Source: Aeromicrobium stalagmiti (GTDB lineage Bacteria > Actinomycetota > Actinomycetes > Propionibacteriales > Nocardioidaceae). Taken from it: DNA of 64,000 bases. The stretch spans positions 1,134,406 through 1,198,405 of the forward strand of contig NZ_JABSTZ010000001.1 in assembly GCF_013283745.1 (NCBI RefSeq). The letters are read 5' to 3'. The position numbers and the translations under genes are program-made. The notes under the pieces are model-generated. The model was not told the origin of the DNA, did not search any database, and worked only from the letters and a program-made list of their open reading frames with translations. This document shows positions 12,604 through 22,986 of the stretch, in pieces. Position 1 is the first letter of the stretch, and each line of letters opens with the position of its first letter.

Positions 12604-13161
12604 ATGCGCCGTCGTGCTGCCGTCGTCTCGATCGTCCTGATGTCCCTGCTCGGCGCCTGCGGAGGCAGCGACGACCCGGCCCCGTCCGACGACGCTGCCG
12701 GCAGCGCCTCCTCCACGGACTCCGGCGACGGTGAGGTCGAGGTGCTCGACGTGTGCAAGGAGATCTCGGCCGACGAGGTGGGTCAGGTCCTGGGCGCCAC
12801 GGTGACGTCCGAGCTCGGCCCGTTCGACGCGTGCGAGTACGACCAGGAAGACCCGCGCGCGACGTCGGTCGCGATCGACGCCCAGTCCCTCGCCGAGCTC
12901 GGAGGCGGCTTCGAGTCGTACCGCGCCGGGACGGGGAGCGTGCTGACCGACGGGGAGACCGTCGACGTCCCCGGCGTCGGCGACGAGGCCTTCATCACGA
13001 CAGGGCGCTTCGGCGACGGCGAGAACACGCAGCTGCAGGGCGCCGTGTCGATCGGTGGGCAGCTCATCTCGGTCAACCTGACCCAGGCGTCCGGCATCGC
13101 CGGCGACGTGCTCGTGGGCCAGGCGACCGAGCTGTTGAAGCTCGTCGTCTCGAAGGTCTGA
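12604..13161 (+). CDS. DUF3558-like lipoprotein
   Basis: A 185-residue lipoprotein with signal peptide and lipobox LLGAC (Cys20), a Ser/Asp-rich linker (about residues 21-45), and a globular domain beginning VLDVCKEISADEVGQVLG, which resembles DUF3558 domains of actinobacterial lipoproteins. Two further cysteines (in DVCKEI and DACEYD) could form a disulphide. The function of the family is unknown. The ATG has GAGGAG upstream. Confidence 0.8.
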   Translation: MRRRAAVVSIVLMSLLGACGGSDDPAPSDDAAGSASSTDSGDGEVEVLDVCKEISADEVGQVLGATVTSELGPFDACEYDQEDPRATSVAIDAQSLAELGGGFESYRAGTGSVLTDGETVDVPGVGDEAFITTGRFGDGENTQLQGAVSIGGQLISVNLTQASGIAGDVLVGQATELLKLVVSKV

Positions 13162-13197
13162 CCGCATCGCCGAGCGCGTCCCGGGGTCGCTCAGCGA

Positions 13198-13203
13198 TAC
13201 AGT
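13198..13203 (+). promoter_or_regulatory. -10 hexamer of the DUF4177 gene, leaderless type
   Basis: TACAGT is followed by six bases and then the ATG at 13210; there is no ribosome binding site. Confidence 0.5.
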
Positions 13204-13209
13204 CGGGCC

Positions 13210-13365
13210 ATGACGAAATGGGAGTACCTCACCGCACCGGTCCTCGTGCACGCCACGAAGCAGATCCTCGACAACTTCGGGCAGGACGGGTGGGAGCTCG
13301 TGCAGATCGTGCCCGGCATGAACCCGGAGAACCTCGTCGCCTACTTCAAGCGGCCGGTGGCCTGA
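13210..13365 (+). CDS. DUF4177-like small protein
   Basis: A 51-residue protein starting MTKWEYLTAPVLVH, with the core GQDGWELVQIVPG and ending AYFKRPVA, the pattern of DUF4177 proteins. It lies just before ridA with one base between the stop and the next GTG. M. tuberculosis has a comparable small gene (Rv3678A) at this position. The role is unknown. Confidence 0.85.
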   Translation: MTKWEYLTAPVLVHATKQILDNFGQDGWELVQIVPGMNPENLVAYFKRPVA

Positions 13366-13366
13366 C

Positions 13367-13825
13367 GTGGGCGCCGTCGACGAACGCCTCGCAGAGATCG
13401 GTCTGACGGTTCCTCCGGTGCCGGCGCCCGTGGCGGTCTACGTGCCGGCCGTGCGCACGGGATCGTACGTCTACACGTCGGGCCAGCTGCCGCTCAGCGA
13501 CGGACAGCTGCTCGCGACCGGCAAGGTCGGCGGTGAGGTGAGCGCCGACGTCGCCTACGACTGCGCCCGCCAGTGCGCGCTCAACGCGATCGCGGCGGTC
13601 AAGTCGCAGGTCGACCTCGACGCGGTCGTCCGGGTCGTCAAGGCGACGGTCTTCGTCGCCAGCACGCCCGACTTCACCGGCCAGCCCGGCGTCGCCAACG
13701 GCGCGAGCGAGCTGTTCGGCGCGGCGTTCGGCGAGGCCGGTCAGCACGCCCGCAGCGCCGTGGGCGTCCCGGTGCTGCCCCTCGACGCCCCGGTGGAGGT
13801 CGAGCTGGTCGTCGAGGTCTCATGA
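13367..13825 (+). CDS. RidA/YjgF-family protein
   Basis: A 152-residue RidA-superfamily protein. RidA enzymes hydrolyse reactive enamine/imine intermediates released by PLP enzymes. The fold signature is visible (YVYTSGQLPLSDGQLLATGKVG; VRVVKATVFVASTPDF). The strict RidA arginine seen in archetypal members (motif around RxCVEV) is replaced by PVEVELVVEVS, so it belongs to a divergent subfamily and deaminase activity is uncertain. GTG 13367 follows the DUF4177 stop directly, indicating coupled translation, and the gene overlaps the next NUDIX gene by four bases. Confidence 0.88.
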   Translation: MGAVDERLAEIGLTVPPVPAPVAVYVPAVRTGSYVYTSGQLPLSDGQLLATGKVGGEVSADVAYDCARQCALNAIAAVKSQVDLDAVVRVVKATVFVASTPDFTGQPGVANGASELFGAAFGEAGQHARSAVGVPVLPLDAPVEVELVVEVS

Positions 13826-14646
13826 CCGAGCGGATCCCGATGCCCGACCGGCTGCGGGAGGCCGCGGCCCACCCGCCGGAGTCACCCGTCGAGCCGCGGG
13901 ACGCCGCGACGATCGTCGTCGTCCGCGACGGTGACGAGGGCATCGAGGCCTACCTGATGCGCCGGCAGACCAGCATGGCGTTCGCCGCGGGGATGTACGT
14001 GTTCCCCGGCGGCGGCCTGATGGCGTCGGACATCGAGCTCGAGACGCCGTGGTTCGGACCCGGTGCCGACGAGTGGGGAGCCCGTTTCCGGTGTGCCCCC
14101 GACCTCGCCCGCGGGCTGGTCGTCGCCGCGGTGCGCGAGACGTTCGAGGAGACCGGCATCCTGCTGGCCGGTGCCGATGGCGAGAGCGTGGTCGCCGACA
14201 CCAGCGGTGACCACATGCAGGCCGCCCGTGACGCCCTCGAGGAGGGCGAGCTGGCGTTCGCCGACTTCCTGGTCGACGAGGGGCTGGTGCTCCGTGCGGA
14301 CCTGCTCGGTGCGTGGGCCCACTGGATCACTCCCGACTTCGAGCCGCGCCGCTACGACACCCGCTTCTTCGTGGCCGCGCTGCCCGCGGGCCAGCAGGTC
14401 GGCACCATGAGCCGCGAGGCTGACCATGCCGTGTGGGCGCCGCTGTCGCGGGTGCTGGCCTCGGTCGAAGCCGGCGAGGCCGCGATGATGCCGCCGACGA
14501 TCGCCGCGTGCCGCGACGTGTCGGCCCACACCGCCGGCACCGTGCTCGACGCGGCCGCGGGCCGCGCGTTCCCCACGATCCTGCCGCAGCTGGTGCTCGT
14601 CGACGGCGAGCCCTACCTCGAGACCTACCTGGGGGAGTCCTCATGA
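13822..14646 (+). CDS. NUDIX hydrolase
   Basis: A 274-residue NUDIX-fold protein. The box is split: GGGL (about residue 57) is followed after an insertion by RETFEETGILLAG, which supplies the metal-binding glutamates. This long-insert form resembles NUDT19/RES-like NUDIX proteins that act on CoA or nucleotide diphosphates; the substrate cannot be read from sequence. It overlaps ridA and the beta-lactamase-fold gene by ATGA on both sides, so the unit 13210-15413 is tightly coupled. Confidence 0.85.
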   Translation: MTERIPMPDRLREAAAHPPESPVEPRDAATIVVVRDGDEGIEAYLMRRQTSMAFAAGMYVFPGGGLMASDIELETPWFGPGADEWGARFRCAPDLARGLVVAAVRETFEETGILLAGADGESVVADTSGDHMQAARDALEEGELAFADFLVDEGLVLRADLLGAWAHWITPDFEPRRYDTRFFVAALPAGQQVGTMSREADHAVWAPLSRVLASVEAGEAAMMPPTIAACRDVSAHTAGTVLDAAAGRAFPTILPQLVLVDGEPYLETYLGESS

Positions 14647-15413
14647 CCGTCACACCCGTCGTCGCCACCGAGCGCGCGTCGTCCGTGCTCGCCGCCAACC
14701 CGGGCATCATGACGCTCGACGGCACCAACACCTGGATCCTGCGCGAGCCCGGCGCCACCCGGTCGGTCGTCGTCGACCCGGGACCGGCCGACGACGCGCA
14801 CCTGCAGGCGGTGCTCGCAGCCGCGGGCGAGGTGGGGCTGGTGCTGTTCACCCACCGCCACTTCGACCACACCGAGGCGCTGGCGCGCATCGTCGAGCTC
14901 ACCGGCGCACCGACCCGGTCGGTCGACCCCGAGTTCACGCACGGCGCCGAGCCGCTGGTCGACGGCGAGACGATCGAGGTCGACGGCCTGCGGATCGACG
15001 TCCTCGCGACGCCCGGTCACACGACCGACTCGACCTGCTTCCTGGTCGGCGCCGAGGCATCGCTGCTCAGCGGCGACACGATCCTCGGTCGGGGCACGAC
15101 GGTGATCGCCCACCCCGACGGCGTCCTCGGCCCCTACCTCGACTCGCTCGCGCACATCCGTGAGCTGGTCGAGGAAGGACTCGTCGCGCGGATCCTGCCC
15201 GGTCACGGCCCGGTCATCACCGAGCCGGGTGCGGTCGTCGACTTCTACCTCGAGCACCGCGCGGAGCGGCTCGACCAGGTGCGCGCGGCGGTCGAGGCCG
15301 GCGCAACGAGCGCACGCGAGGTCGTCGAGGCCGTCTATCGCGACGTCGACGAGTCGCTCTGGGGCGCCGCCGAGCTCAGCGTCGCTGCTCAGCTGGACTA
15401 CCTGCGGGCGTAG
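14643..15413 (+). CDS. Metallo-beta-lactamase-fold hydrolase
   Basis: A 256-residue MBL-superfamily hydrolase with the dizinc motif THRHFDH (His71, His73, Asp75, His76), later TPGHTTDS, SGDTILG and PGHGP. A C-terminal winged-helix-like extension (after residue 200) is typical of the LACTB2/Rv3677c subgroup, some of which are endoribonucleases. The substrate is not proven. It ends in a 14-base palindrome shared with the stop of crp. Confidence 0.88.
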   Translation: MTVTPVVATERASSVLAANPGIMTLDGTNTWILREPGATRSVVVDPGPADDAHLQAVLAAAGEVGLVLFTHRHFDHTEALARIVELTGAPTRSVDPEFTHGAEPLVDGETIEVDGLRIDVLATPGHTTDSTCFLVGAEASLLSGDTILGRGTTVIAHPDGVLGPYLDSLAHIRELVEEGLVARILPGHGPVITEPGAVVDFYLEHRAERLDQVRAAVEAGATSAREVVEAVYRDVDESLWGAAELSVAAQLDYLRA

Positions 15414-15424
15414 CCGTACGGCTA
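15411..15424. terminator. Palindrome holding the convergent stops
   Basis: TAGCCGTACGGCTA is a perfect 14-base palindrome. Its two TAG triplets (one per strand) are the stop codons of the MBL gene and crp. It may be a weak bidirectional end structure; no T-run follows. Confidence 0.4.
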
Positions 15425-16099
15425 GCGGGCGCGGCGCTGCAGACGCTCGAGGTCGAGGATCACGACGCTGCGGGGCTCGAGGCGCAGCCAGCCGCGCGAG
15501 GCGAAGTCGGCGAGCGCCTTGTTGACCGTCTCGCGGGAGGCGCCGACCAGCTGGGCCAGCTCTTCCTGCGTCAGGTCGTGGTTGACGTGGATGCCGTCGT
15601 CGGCGCGACGACCGAAGCGCGAGGCCAGGTCGAGCAGCGCCTTGGCGACACGACCGGGGACGTCGCTGAACACGAGGTCACCGACGACCTCGTTGGTGCG
15701 ACGCAGCCGGCCGGCGAGCTGGTTGAGCAGCGCGTGGGCGACGTCGGGGTGGGCGTTGAGCACGGGGCTCAGCGCCTCGTGACCCAGTGACTTGAGCTCG
15801 ACGTCGGTGACGGCGGTGGCCGTCGCGGAGCGGGGTCCGGGGTCGAAGAACGACAGCTCGCCGAACATCTGCCCGGGGCCGAGGATCGCGAGCAGGTTCT
15901 CGCGTCCGTCGGGAGAGGTGCGGCCCAGCTTGACCTTGCCCTCGGTGACGACATAGAGCTGGTTGCCGTCGTCGCCCTCGTTGAAGAGGATCTCGCCGCG
16001 GCGCAGCGAGGACGAGGACATGGACGCCTCGAGCGCGCCTGCCACCTCGTCGTCGAGGCCTGAGAACAGCGGTGCCTGCCGGAGAACGTCGTCGGTCAC
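15422..16099 (-). CDS. crp: Crp/Fnr-family cAMP receptor protein
   Basis: A 225-residue global regulator. The N-terminal cyclic-nucleotide domain has [15 protein letters not shown], the phosphate-binding cassette. The C-terminal winged helix includes [24 protein letters not shown]. It strongly resembles M. tuberculosis Rv3676 (Crp) and corynebacterial GlxR in length and motifs. I chose GTG 16099 over GTG 16132: it has AGGGAAG upstream and gives the family length, and the upstream codon overlaps a Crp-like site. Divergent from nth. Confidence 0.93.
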   Translation of the reverse strand: MTDDVLRQAPLFSGLDDEVAGALEASMSSSSLRRGEILFNEGDDGNQLYVVTEGKVKLGRTSPDGRENLLAILGPGQMFGELSFFDPGPRSATATAVTDVELKSLGHEALSPVLNAHPDVAHALLNQLAGRLRRTNEVVGDLVFSDVPGRVAKALLDLASRFGRRADDGIHVNHDLTQEELAQLVGASRETVNKALADFASRGWLRLEPRSVVILDLERLQRRAR

Positions 16100-16117
16100 G
16101 GTCTTCCCTATCGGTTG

Positions 16118-16133
16118 TGTCGCAGAGGTCACA
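16118..16133 (-). promoter_or_regulatory. Candidate Crp autoregulatory site
   Basis: On the minus strand TGTGACCTCTGCGACA matches 8 of 10 consensus positions of TGTGA-N6-TCACA. It lies about 19 bases upstream of the chosen crp start. Autoregulation is common for Crp/GlxR proteins. Confidence 0.5.
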
Positions 16134-16199
16134 GTGTGTGCACCCTTGCGCAGTTTCCCACATCAGGGCGGCTCACGGCGAGATACGCGCCGAGGCACG

Positions 16200-16205
16200 T
16201 ACGCT
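16200..16205 (+). promoter_or_regulatory. -10 hexamer of nth, leaderless type
   Basis: TACGCT, seven bases, then the GTG at 16213; no Shine-Dalgarno sequence. Confidence 0.5.
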
Positions 16206-16212
16206 TGAGCCT

Positions 16213-16932
16213 GTGCCGACCACCGTGACCCGACCGGAGACGGCACTCGTCCGACGGGCCCGCAAGGTCCACCGCGTGCTCGCCGAGACCTATCCCGAGG
16301 CCGGGTCCGAGCTCGACTTCCGCTCGCCGTTCGAGCTGCTCGTCGCCACCGTGCTGTCGGCGCAGACGACCGATCGCCGGGTCAACGCGATCACGCCGGC
16401 GCTGTTCGCGGCCTTCCCCGACCCGTACGCGATGGCAGCTGCCTCACGGGTCGAGCTGGAGGAGATCATCCGCCCGACCGGCTTCTTCCGGGCCAAGACC
16501 GACAGCCTGCTGGGGCTCTCGGCAGCCCTCGTGGAGCGGTACGACGGCGAGGTTCCTGGCCGGCTCGCCGACCTCGTGACGCTGCCCGGCGTGGGCCGCA
16601 AGACGGCGAACGTCGTGCTGGGCAATGCGTTCGACGTGCCCGGGCTGACCGTCGACACGCACTTCGCGCGCCTGGTGCGACGGCTCGAGTGGGTGCCCGA
16701 CGACATCGCCAAGGACGCGGTCAAGACCGAGCACGCGATCGCCGCGATCTTCCCGCGCAAGGACTGGACGATGCTCAGCCACCGACTCATCTGGCACGGC
16801 CGCCGACGCTGCCACGCCAAGAAGCCGGCGTGCGGCGCGTGCCCCGTGGCCCACTGGTGCCCGTCCTACGGCATCGGCCCCACCGACCCGGTCGAGGCGG
16901 CCCGGCTCGTGACGACGCAGGGGCCCGCATGA
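16213..16932 (+). CDS. nth: Endonuclease III (DNA glycosylase/AP lyase)
   Basis: Base-excision repair of oxidised pyrimidines. The 239-residue protein shows [10 protein letters not shown], the helix-hairpin-helix [12 protein letters not shown] with catalytic Lys, the catalytic Asp in GLTVDTHF, and a 4Fe-4S site C-X6-C-X2-C-X5-C ([17 protein letters not shown]). The GTG start is supported by the leaderless promoter. The stop overlaps the ATG of the thioredoxin-like gene. Confidence 0.96.
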   Translation: MPTTVTRPETALVRRARKVHRVLAETYPEAGSELDFRSPFELLVATVLSAQTTDRRVNAITPALFAAFPDPYAMAAASRVELEEIIRPTGFFRAKTDSLLGLSAALVERYDGEVPGRLADLVTLPGVGRKTANVVLGNAFDVPGLTVDTHFARLVRRLEWVPDDIAKDAVKTEHAIAAIFPRKDWTMLSHRLIWHGRRRCHAKKPACGACPVAHWCPSYGIGPTDPVEAARLVTTQGPA

Positions 16933-17537
16933 GTCGGCGCCTGGTGATCGCGCTGACCGCGGTCCTCGCGGTCACGGCGTGCTCGTCGTCCGAGCCCGCG
17001 AGCACCAAGCCGACCTTCGGTGGCGGCCCCCGCCCGACCGTTGCCGCCGGCGACCTGGCCGCGGCCAAGCAGGCCGCGGGCATCGAGGACTGCCCGGCCG
17101 CAGGCGACGCGGCGTCCGGCCTGCCGGACATCACGCTCGACTGCCTCGGCGGCGGCCGTCCCGTGAACCTCTCCGAGCTGGGCGGCACCCCGACCGTCAT
17201 CAACCTCTGGGCCAGCTGGTGCGCCCCGTGCCGCACCGAGATGCCGCTGCTGGCCCGAGCCGACGAGGCGTACGGCGGACGGGTGAGATTCATCGGCATC
17301 GACTTCAAGGACTCCGCCCCCGACGACGCGATCGAGCTGGCCCGGTCGACCGGCGTCACCTATCCGCAGCTGAGCGATCCTGACCAGGAGGTCGCCGCCG
17401 CACTGGGCGTCGTCGCCCTGCCGCAGACGGTGTTCGTGGACGCGCAGGGAAGAATGGTCGCCACGGAGCGCAAGGAGTTCCGTTCGTACGCCGACCTCAC
17501 GGCCGCGATCGACCAGAACCTGGGAGTGACGCCATGA
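16929..17537 (+). CDS. TlpA-like membrane-anchored thioredoxin
   Basis: A 202-residue lipoprotein (lipobox AVTAC, Cys17) with a TlpA/ResA-type thioredoxin domain. The active site is [13 protein letters not shown], with the cis-proline near ALPQTVFVD. It probably reduces disulphides outside the membrane. Two extra cysteines (EDCPAAG and LDCLGGG) lie before the domain. It overlaps nth and the following NUDIX gene by four bases each, in the same order as Rv3674c-Rv3672c. Confidence 0.9.
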   Translation: MSRRLVIALTAVLAVTACSSSEPASTKPTFGGGPRPTVAAGDLAAAKQAAGIEDCPAAGDAASGLPDITLDCLGGGRPVNLSELGGTPTVINLWASWCAPCRTEMPLLARADEAYGGRVRFIGIDFKDSAPDDAIELARSTGVTYPQLSDPDQEVAAALGVVALPQTVFVDAQGRMVATERKEFRSYADLTAAIDQNLGVTP

Positions 17538-18184
17538 CGGCCGACCGCCTGCCGGAGTGGCTCCGGCCGCTCGACGAGCTGGCGTCGTCGGTCGAGGCGT
17601 CGCAGCTCTCGCCCCAGTTCCCGACCGTGCCCGACGACGCGCGCCCGGCGGCCGTCCTCATGCTGTTCTCCGACGGGTCCGACGGTCCCGAGCTCCTGCT
17701 GACCGAGCGTGCGAGCACGATGCGGTCGCACCCCGGCCAGATCGCGTTCCCCGGCGGCAAGGCCGACCCGGGCGACGCCGACGCCGCCGCGACGGCCCTG
17801 CGCGAGGCCGAGGAGGAGGTCGGCGTCGAACCCGCGACGGTCGACGTGTTCGGCACGCTCCCGACGCTCTGGCTGCCGCCCAGCAACTTCGCCGTGACCC
17901 CCGTGCTCGGCTACTGGCGCGAGCCGCGGCCGCTGGGCCCGGTGAGCGACCAGGAGGTCGTCACCGTCATCCACCAGCCCATCCGCAGCCTCGTCGACCC
18001 GGCCAACCGCTTCAGCGTGCGCCACACCTCGGGCTGGATGGGGCCGGCCTTCGAGGTCGGCACGCGCATGCCGCTGTGGGGCTTCACGGCCGGAGTCATC
18101 TCACGCCTGTTCGAGACGCTCGGCTGGGAGCAGCCGTGGGACGACAGCGTGACCCGCCCCCTGCCCGAGCTGCCGTCACGATGA
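17534..18184 (+). CDS. NUDIX hydrolase, CoA pyrophosphatase type
   Basis: A 216-residue NUDIX protein with the box GGKADPGDADAAATALREAEEEVGV and the upstream HPGQIAFPGG/downstream LPPSNFAVTPVLGYW pattern of the UPF0035 (NudL/CoAse) group, which splits CoA into 3',5'-ADP and phosphopantetheine. It is translationally coupled to tlpA and marP. The CoA specificity is inferred from the family motif. Confidence 0.87.
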   Translation: MTADRLPEWLRPLDELASSVEASQLSPQFPTVPDDARPAAVLMLFSDGSDGPELLLTERASTMRSHPGQIAFPGGKADPGDADAAATALREAEEEVGVEPATVDVFGTLPTLWLPPSNFAVTPVLGYWREPRPLGPVSDQEVVTVIHQPIRSLVDPANRFSVRHTSGWMGPAFEVGTRMPLWGFTAGVISRLFETLGWEQPWDDSVTRPLPELPSR

Positions 18185-19353
18185 ACTCCCTCGACCTGAT
18201 CATCGTCCTGGTCCTCGTCGCCTATGCGATCTCGGGCTACTTCCAGGGCTTCGTCGTCAACCTGATCGCGACGGTCGGCCTGCTCATCGGCGGCCTGCTT
18301 GCGGTCGCGGTGGTGCCGAGGTTCCTGTCGGGCGGCACCCCGACGCTGACGAGCTCGCTGCTGGCCCTGGGCCTGGTGATCGGCGCCGGTGCGATCGGCC
18401 AGGCCGTCGGCACCTACGTCGGCACCGACCTGCGCAACGGCATGACCTGGCGGCCCCTGCGGTGGGTCGACGCGGTCGCCGGCAGCGCGCTCAGCGTGGT
18501 CGCCGTCCTTGCGGCCGCGTGGGCTCTCGGCTACTCGGTGAGCGGCACGTCGATCCCCTACCTCTCGACGGCGTCGCGGGACTCCTCGATCCTGGAGCAG
18601 GTCGACGACGTCATGCCGGCGCGGGCGACGTCCGTGCTGCGGTCGTTCAACGAGGTGCTCGACTCCAACCTCTTCCCGCGCTACATCGACCCGTTCGAGA
18701 GCGAGGACATCACCGAGGTCGGCCCGCCCGACGCCGAGAGCCTGGCCAGCCCCGGCGTGAGGACGGCGCGTGACAGCGTCGTCAAGATCCTCGGCCAGGC
18801 CAAGTGCGACCGCGGCATCGAGGGCTCCGGCTTCGCCTATGCCGACGGCCGCGTCATGACCAACGCCCACGTGGTGGCCGGCGTCGACTCCCCGTCGATC
18901 GTGATCGGAGACCGCCAGGTGCCGGCGCGCGTCGTGCTGTTCGACCGCCAGCTCGACGTCGCCGTCCTGGCCGTCGACGGGCTCGGGCTGGAGCCGCTCG
19001 AGTTCGACACCGGCGGGGAGGACGGGCAGCCCGCCGCGATCCTCGGCTTCCCCGAGAACGGCCCCTTCGACGCCCGGGCAGCACGCATTCGCAGTGAGAT
19101 GCGGCTGCGGAGCCCCGACATCTACGATCGTGGCCAGGTCGTGCGCCAGACGTTCTCGGTGCGCGGACTCGTCCGCTCGGGCAACTCGGGTGGACCGCTC
19201 GTGTCGGAGAAGGGTGACGTGCTCGGCGTGATCTTCGCGGCCTCGATCTCCGACAAGTCGACGGGCTACGCCCTGACGGCCGACCAGGTCGCCGACGACG
19301 CTCGCAAGGGTGCGGCGGCATCCGACCCGGTCTCGACCGGGGAGTGTGCCTGA
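18181..19353 (+). CDS. marP: MarP-like membrane serine protease
   Basis: A 390-residue protein with an N-terminal CvpA/colicin-V-type four-helix membrane domain (about residues 1-120) and an extracytoplasmic trypsin-like protease domain. The triad is visible: His230 in TNAHVVAG, Asp259 in RQLDVAVL, Ser336 in RSGNSGGPL. Two cysteines (Cys209 and the penultimate residue) could form the disulphide known in mycobacterial MarP. M. tuberculosis MarP (Rv3671c) is needed for acid resistance and cleaves a peptidoglycan hydrolase. Here it is coupled to the NUDIX gene before it. Confidence 0.92.
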   Translation: MNSLDLIIVLVLVAYAISGYFQGFVVNLIATVGLLIGGLLAVAVVPRFLSGGTPTLTSSLLALGLVIGAGAIGQAVGTYVGTDLRNGMTWRPLRWVDAVAGSALSVVAVLAAAWALGYSVSGTSIPYLSTASRDSSILEQVDDVMPARATSVLRSFNEVLDSNLFPRYIDPFESEDITEVGPPDAESLASPGVRTARDSVVKILGQAKCDRGIEGSGFAYADGRVMTNAHVVAGVDSPSIVIGDRQVPARVVLFDRQLDVAVLAVDGLGLEPLEFDTGGEDGQPAAILGFPENGPFDARAARIRSEMRLRSPDIYDRGQVVRQTFSVRGLVRSGNSGGPLVSEKGDVLGVIFAASISDKSTGYALTADQVADDARKGAAASDPVSTGECA

Positions 19354-20171
19354 TGCGGTCGTTCACGTCGGTCGTGGCGTGGCTCGCCGCCGTGGTCGCG
19401 GGGGTGCTGACCGTCCCGCTGCTGTGGATCTCGTCGCACGTCGTCGACGAGGACGGCTACGTCGCGTTCAGCAGCGAGCTGGCGACCGACACCGAGCTGC
19501 AGGGGGCGTTCGCGGCCTACCTCGCCGACGACTTTGTCCAGCGGGGCGCGCTGCCGAAGCGCCTGCAGAAGGCCGCGACCTCGGCGTTGTCGCTGGTCGG
19601 ACGGCAGACCAGCAACCAGCCGGGCTTCGTCGAGGCGTGGGAGCAGACCCAGCGCAGCTTCCACCAGTCGGCGTTCAGCGACGACTCCGGCCCGTTGATG
19701 GTCGAGGCGGGCCCCCTGGCCGACTTCGTGGTGCAGCGGCTCGGTGACGCGCTGCCGGTGTCGCTCCAGGTGCCGGGCGACCTCACCGTCGAGATCGGCA
19801 CGGCCGACGACCGGCGAGCCGTCGACCGGCTCTCGATGGCGCGGACCTTCGGCCTGCTGGGCCTGCTCGTCGTCATCGTGGCCGGCGTGACGTCCCTGCT
19901 GTCCGCCCGCAGCCGCCCGCTCGCGATCGCCGGCCTCGGAGTGGGTGCGCTCGTGGTGGCGGGCGTCGTGCGGGTCGCCACGTCGGTCGTGACCCCACGG
20001 ATCATCGACGAGACGCGCGGCACGACCGAGTTCGCGCAGTCGTTCCAGAAGCTGCTGGTCGACCGGGCGTCCGACTCGCTGTCGGGATGGCTGGTGTGGG
20101 TCGCCGTGGCTGGCGCAGCAGCGGTCGCCGTCGGGCTCGTCGGCCGTCTGGTCGCGGGCCGCTCTCGCTAA
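19353..20171 (+). CDS. Membrane protein with two terminal helical regions
   Basis: The 272-residue product has a first transmembrane helix (about 7-28), a 120-residue extracytoplasmic helical region (FSSELATDTELQGAFAAYLADDF), and three C-terminal helices. The ATG overlaps the marP stop (TGATG), so it is coupled to the protease. I do not recognise the family; topology and coupling suggest an envelope partner or substrate of MarP, which is inference. Confidence 0.8.
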   Translation: MRSFTSVVAWLAAVVAGVLTVPLLWISSHVVDEDGYVAFSSELATDTELQGAFAAYLADDFVQRGALPKRLQKAATSALSLVGRQTSNQPGFVEAWEQTQRSFHQSAFSDDSGPLMVEAGPLADFVVQRLGDALPVSLQVPGDLTVEIGTADDRRAVDRLSMARTFGLLGLLVVIVAGVTSLLSARSRPLAIAGLGVGALVVAGVVRVATSVVTPRIIDETRGTTEFAQSFQKLLVDRASDSLSGWLVWVAVAGAAAVAVGLVGRLVAGRSR

Positions 20172-20557
20172 CTGGTGCGGCCCTTGAGCGCCGCCGGGAT
20201 CTCCTTGGCGGTCGCGATGGTCTTCTGAGGCACCCGGATCTTCCTGAGGGCCTTGATGCCCACGAGGATCAGCACGACCGCGAGGAGCAGATAGGCGCCG
20301 GCGACGATCAGGAACGCCCAGGCGGGGTCGAGCCCGGTCATCGTCAGGAAGTAGGCGAAGGCGATCGACAGCAGGATCACGATGAGCAGGCCGAGGAATC
20401 CGGCGACGGCGATCATGGCCGCGCCGATGCCTCCGGCCTTGGCGCTGAACCTGAGCTCGCTCTTCGCGAGCTGGATCTCGGCCTGGACGAGGGCGGAGAT
20501 GTCGCGGCTGGCGTCGGCGACGAGCCGGCCGATCGTCGGGTCTTCCGGGGTGCTCAT
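20168..20557 (-). CDS. DUF1469 (phage-holin-family-like) membrane protein
   Basis: 129 residues: a soluble N-terminal helix (IGRLVADASRDISALVQAEIQLAKSEL, the DUF1469 hallmark), two transmembrane helices (about 44-72 and 79-101) and a basic tail. Despite the family name these are chromosomal actinobacterial proteins of unknown role, not holins. M. tuberculosis Rv3669 occupies the equivalent spot near marP. Convergent with the preceding gene; the two stops overlap. Confidence 0.87.
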   Translation of the reverse strand: MSTPEDPTIGRLVADASRDISALVQAEIQLAKSELRFSAKAGGIGAAMIAVAGFLGLLIVILLSIAFAYFLTMTGLDPAWAFLIVAGAYLLLAVVLILVGIKALRKIRVPQKTIATAKEIPAALKGRTS

Positions 20558-20564
20558 ACCCGCG

Positions 20565-20570
20565 AGCCTA
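20565..20570 (-). promoter_or_regulatory. -10 hexamer of the DUF1469 gene, leaderless type
   Basis: TAGGCT on the minus strand, seven bases before the ATG at 20557. Confidence 0.5.
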
Positions 20571-20595
20571 CAAGCGACTCAGGGTGACGCGCAGG

Positions 20596-20787
20596 TCAGT
20601 GCGACCCGAGGACCGTGAGGATGCCGGCGTCCGACGCGTGCCAGAGCAGGTTGCCGCCGATGACGACGGCCAGCACCGCGCTGCCGAACCGCAGGTCGCT
20701 GTGCACGCGACGGTCCGATGCGTCCGTGGCACTCGACTCGGTGTCGCTGTGCTCGGCTGCGCTCGGCGGGGGCGTGATCGTCTGCAT
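20596..20787 (-). CDS. Small single-pass membrane protein (hypothetical)
   Basis: A possible 63-residue protein with a Ser/Asp/Glu-rich N-terminus and one hydrophobic helix (FGSAVLAVVIGGNLLWHA). The frame has high GC3 and a plausible ATG, but no clear ribosome binding site or recognisable homology. It lies alone between the DUF1469 gene and acs. Confidence 0.45.
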   Translation of the reverse strand: MQTITPPPSAAEHSDTESSATDASDRRVHSDLRFGSAVLAVVIGGNLLWHASDAGILTVLGSH

Positions 20788-20881
20788 GGCGCCATGGTGC
20801 CCAGATCAACCTGATCAAAACCTGAACGAGACCCGTCTTCTGCCTGTCCAGGTGACCAAGGCCACGCTCGGGCAGCCGGAG

Positions 20882-22840
<1,959 letters not shown>

Positions 22841-22986
22841 GGCCGACTCCTCAAGGTGGTGGTTCGTGGTGCTGATGCTCTGCGCGGGCAACCTGCGTGC
22901 AGCGTGCCCGTGACAAACTGGTGTGGTCTGCCCCACATCGTGTGGGTGGTGCAGACGGCTGGTCTAGCCCCGGAAGGGGGTACGCG

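Noticed and set aside
20168..20557. Phage holin from a prophage
   Set aside because: DUF1469 proteins are common chromosomal actinobacterial proteins; no phage genes surround it.
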